Below, piece after piece: positions 5,698 through 7,155 of a stretch of 7,155 nucleotides of DNA. Where the stretch lies: assembly GCA_004525465.1 (NCBI GenBank), contig SPCN01000111.1, positions 1 to 7,155 on the forward strand, in the 5' to 3' direction. Position 1 is the first letter of the stretch. Each line of letters opens with the position of its first letter. Position numbers and translations under genes: made by a program. The DNA comes from Chrysiogenales bacterium (GTDB lineage: Bacteria; Acidobacteriota; Aminicenantia; UBA2199). The notes under the pieces were generated by a model. It was given only the letters and a program-made list of their open reading frames with translations. It was not told where the DNA came from and made no database searches.

Positions 5698-6611
5698 GAA
5701 TCGGAGTGATTGGGACCGGGGTAATGGGCAGCAATCATTTGCGGGTATTAGGTCAGCTGCCACAGTGGCGGATCACCTGCGCCGCGGATGTGAATCCTGA
5801 GAATTTGGAAAAGAACTGTCGCGGATTGGAAATCATCAAACTGGCCGATTACAGGCAGGCGCTGGAGCATGTGGACGCGGTCATGATATCGACCCCCACC
5901 CTTGAGCACTATCCGATCTGCCGGTTTTTCCTGGAGAACGGCAAGCATGTCCTGGTGGAAAAACCGATCAGCAAGACTCTGGCTGAAGCCGACCAGATGA
6001 TCGCCCTGGCGGAGCAGAAACAACTGGTTCTGGCAGTGGGGCACCTGGAAAGATTCAACCCGGCGGTCGAATACGCCGGCCGCTTGGTGGAAAAACCCCG
6101 CTTCATTGAAATTCAGCGCCTTGGTTCCTTTTCACCGCGTTCACTGGATATCGACGTGATCATGGATCTGATGATACATGACCTGGACATCATCCTGCAG
6201 TGGGACCGCTCAGGCGTTAGAGAGGTCCGGGCCAGCGGCGTGCCGATCATTTCCAAAAAAATCGATATCGCCAATGTCCGGCTGGAATTTCATTCCGGTT
6301 TGGTGGCCAACCTGACCGCCAGTCGGGTTTCACAAGAGAAAACCCGTAAACTGCGCATTTTTCAGAACAACCTTTACATTTCCGTGGATTACAAAAAAAG
6401 AAGCGTGAAAATGTTCCAGCTGCGTGACGGGCAGATCCTGGAAGATATTCCGCAGATTGACGATGTGGAACCGCTTTACAATCTTTGGCAGAATTTTTAT
6501 AAAACCGTTGCCGGCGCTGGTAATTTTAACGTGAGCGGCCATGACGGCCGGGCAGCGCTGCAGTTGGCTCTGTCCATCTTGGATCGCTTGCAAGCTGTCC
6601 TGGATGCTTGA
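5694..6611 (+). CDS. Gfo/Idh/MocA-family NAD(P)-dependent oxidoreductase, GnnA-like (putative UDP-GlcNAc 3-dehydrogenase)
   Basis: A 305-residue oxidoreductase. The N-terminal Rossmann domain (1 to about 120) has the dinucleotide motif GVIGTGVMG (4-12), the STPTLEH segment (66-72) and the family EKP motif (89-91). GHLERFNP (116-123) leads into the C-terminal alpha/beta domain, where DLMIHDLD (158-165) supplies the usual Asp-x3-His pair (Asp158, His162). Family knowledge: GnnA oxidises the 3-OH of UDP-GlcNAc and GnnB transaminates it to UDP-GlcNAc3N, which some LpxA enzymes then acylate through an amide. Lying in an lpx cluster right after lpxA-lpxI strongly suggests this role, but no aminotransferase is visible here, so another nucleotide sugar cannot be excluded. 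ATG 5694 is chosen because it overlaps the lpxI stop, follows GGGGA (5685-5689) and begins the Rossmann strand; an in-frame ATG at 5586 would add 36 residues unlike the family. Confidence 0.85.
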   Translation: MRIGVIGTGVMGSNHLRVLGQLPQWRITCAADVNPENLEKNCRGLEIIKLADYRQALEHVDAVMISTPTLEHYPICRFFLENGKHVLVEKPISKTLAEADQMIALAEQKQLVLAVGHLERFNPAVEYAGRLVEKPRFIEIQRLGSFSPRSLDIDVIMDLMIHDLDIILQWDRSGVREVRASGVPIISKKIDIANVRLEFHSGLVANLTASRVSQEKTRKLRIFQNNLYISVDYKKRSVKMFQLRDGQILEDIPQIDDVEPLYNLWQNFYKTVAGAGNFNVSGHDGRAALQLALSILDRLQAVLDA

Positions 6612-7155
6612 GCCGTACATTCGCTTCCAGATCGAAAAAAAAATATTTCCCGGCATCTCCATCCTGGCCGCCAGCGGCGGAAAGATTCTCTATGACCGCC
6701 ATTTCGGGCTTAAGACCGTTTGGCCCAAACCCCATCCTTTGCCAGCAGGAACGTTGTATGATCTGGCTTCACTGACCAAACCGCTGGTCAGCGCCTTCCT
6801 GGCCGTTTATCTGATCGAAAAAAAACAATTGCGGCTTGATGACGAGGTGCGCCGGTTTTTTCCGGCTTGCACCTTAAAGGTCACCTTGGAACAGCTGCTA
6901 ACCCACAGCGCCGGTTTCAAGCCCTGGCATCCATTCTACTTGTATCGCCCCCTTGATGATCTCTCCCAAATTGCTGCGCTGCAAGGCGTTGCCCGGCCCG
7001 GGGCGCAGGTTTCCTACTCCGATATCGGTTATATTTTGCTGCGGCGGCTGCTGGAAGAAGTGTCCGGAAGCGGCTTCCGGGAACTTGCCCAGGCTGTGAT
7101 CATAGACAGGCTCAAATTACGAGATACTTTTTTGCTGGTGCCGGCGGAAAAAAAA
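6604..7155 (+). CDS. Serine hydrolase, beta-lactamase/PBP-fold (class C type), 3' end outside window
   Basis: An open frame of 184 codons runs off the right edge with no stop. It is recognisably of the beta-lactamase (PF00144) superfamily. ASLTK (55-59) gives the S-x-x-K nucleophile/base pair (Ser56, Lys59), LLTHSAGF (98-105) is the conserved post-nucleophile block, and YSDIGY (138-143) is the Tyr motif with Asp where Asn is more usual. The KTG-like third motif would lie beyond the window. Members act as D-alanyl-peptidases, esterases or other amidohydrolases. The N-terminus MLEPYIRFQIEKKIFPG starts directly with the catalytic fold and has no signal peptide, so a cytoplasmic enzyme is inferred, perhaps in cell-wall recycling or metabolite hydrolysis. 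ATG 6604 overlaps the previous gene by 8 bp and lacks a clear Shine-Dalgarno. A later start is possible. Confidence 0.82.
   Translation, partial: MLEPYIRFQIEKKIFPGISILAASGGKILYDRHFGLKTVWPKPHPLPAGTLYDLASLTKPLVSAFLAVYLIEKKQLRLDDEVRRFFPACTLKVTLEQLLTHSAGFKPWHPFYLYRPLDDLSQIAALQGVARPGAQVSYSDIGYILLRRLLEEVSGSGFRELAQAVIIDRLKLRDTFLLVPAEKK

Noticed and set aside
6604..7155. Antibiotic-resistance class C beta-lactamase
   Set aside because: The S-x-x-K fold is shared by many peptidases and esterases. There is no export signal, and the gene is embedded in a housekeeping envelope operon, so a resistance role is not supported.

Overview
The window is a stretch of a Gram-negative (diderm, LPS-making) chromosome centred on an outer-membrane biogenesis operon: bamA, skp/ompH, fabZ, lpxA, lpxI, a GnnA-like oxidoreductase gene and a serine-hydrolase gene cut off by the right edge. 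Base composition is mixed (near balanced GC, with AT-rich intergenic DNA) and nothing points to phage, plasmid or IS. LpxI in place of LpxH, and no lpxD between skp and fabZ, argue against an enterobacterial layout. They fit a deltaproteobacterial, acidobacterial or Aminicenantes-like lineage, but the taxon cannot be fixed from this sequence alone.

Left region (1-385): the last 66 codons of a D-aminoacyl-tRNA deacylase gene (dtd), a short spacer with tandem ACGG heptamers that reappear inverted about 50 bp later, and a strong C8/G8 rho-independent terminator. Next is a convergent minus-strand gene for a small FmdB-type zinc-ribbon protein (386-640). The 171-bp gap 641-811 holds two divergent, well-spaced sigma70-type promoters, one for the zinc-ribbon gene and one for bamA, with a short perfect palindrome between them.

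Right region (812-7155): all genes lie on the plus strand and are packed tightly. After a 21-bp gap between bamA and skp, every junction overlaps, by 1, 4, 8, 4 and 8 bp, which suggests one transcript with translational coupling. The products cover outer-membrane protein folding (BamA insertase, Skp chaperone), supply of acyl-ACP (FabZ), and early lipid A synthesis (LpxA first acylation, LpxI hydrolysis of UDP-diacylglucosamine). The oxidoreductase resembles the enzyme that prepares UDP-GlcNAc for amination at C3, so this organism may make lipid A with amide-linked acyl chains. The last gene encodes a penicillin-binding-protein/beta-lactamase-fold serine hydrolase without a visible signal peptide.

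I see no clearly new system. The points most worth following are the GnnA-like gene with no aminotransferase partner in view, the unexported serine hydrolase coupled to it, and the heptamer repeat element.
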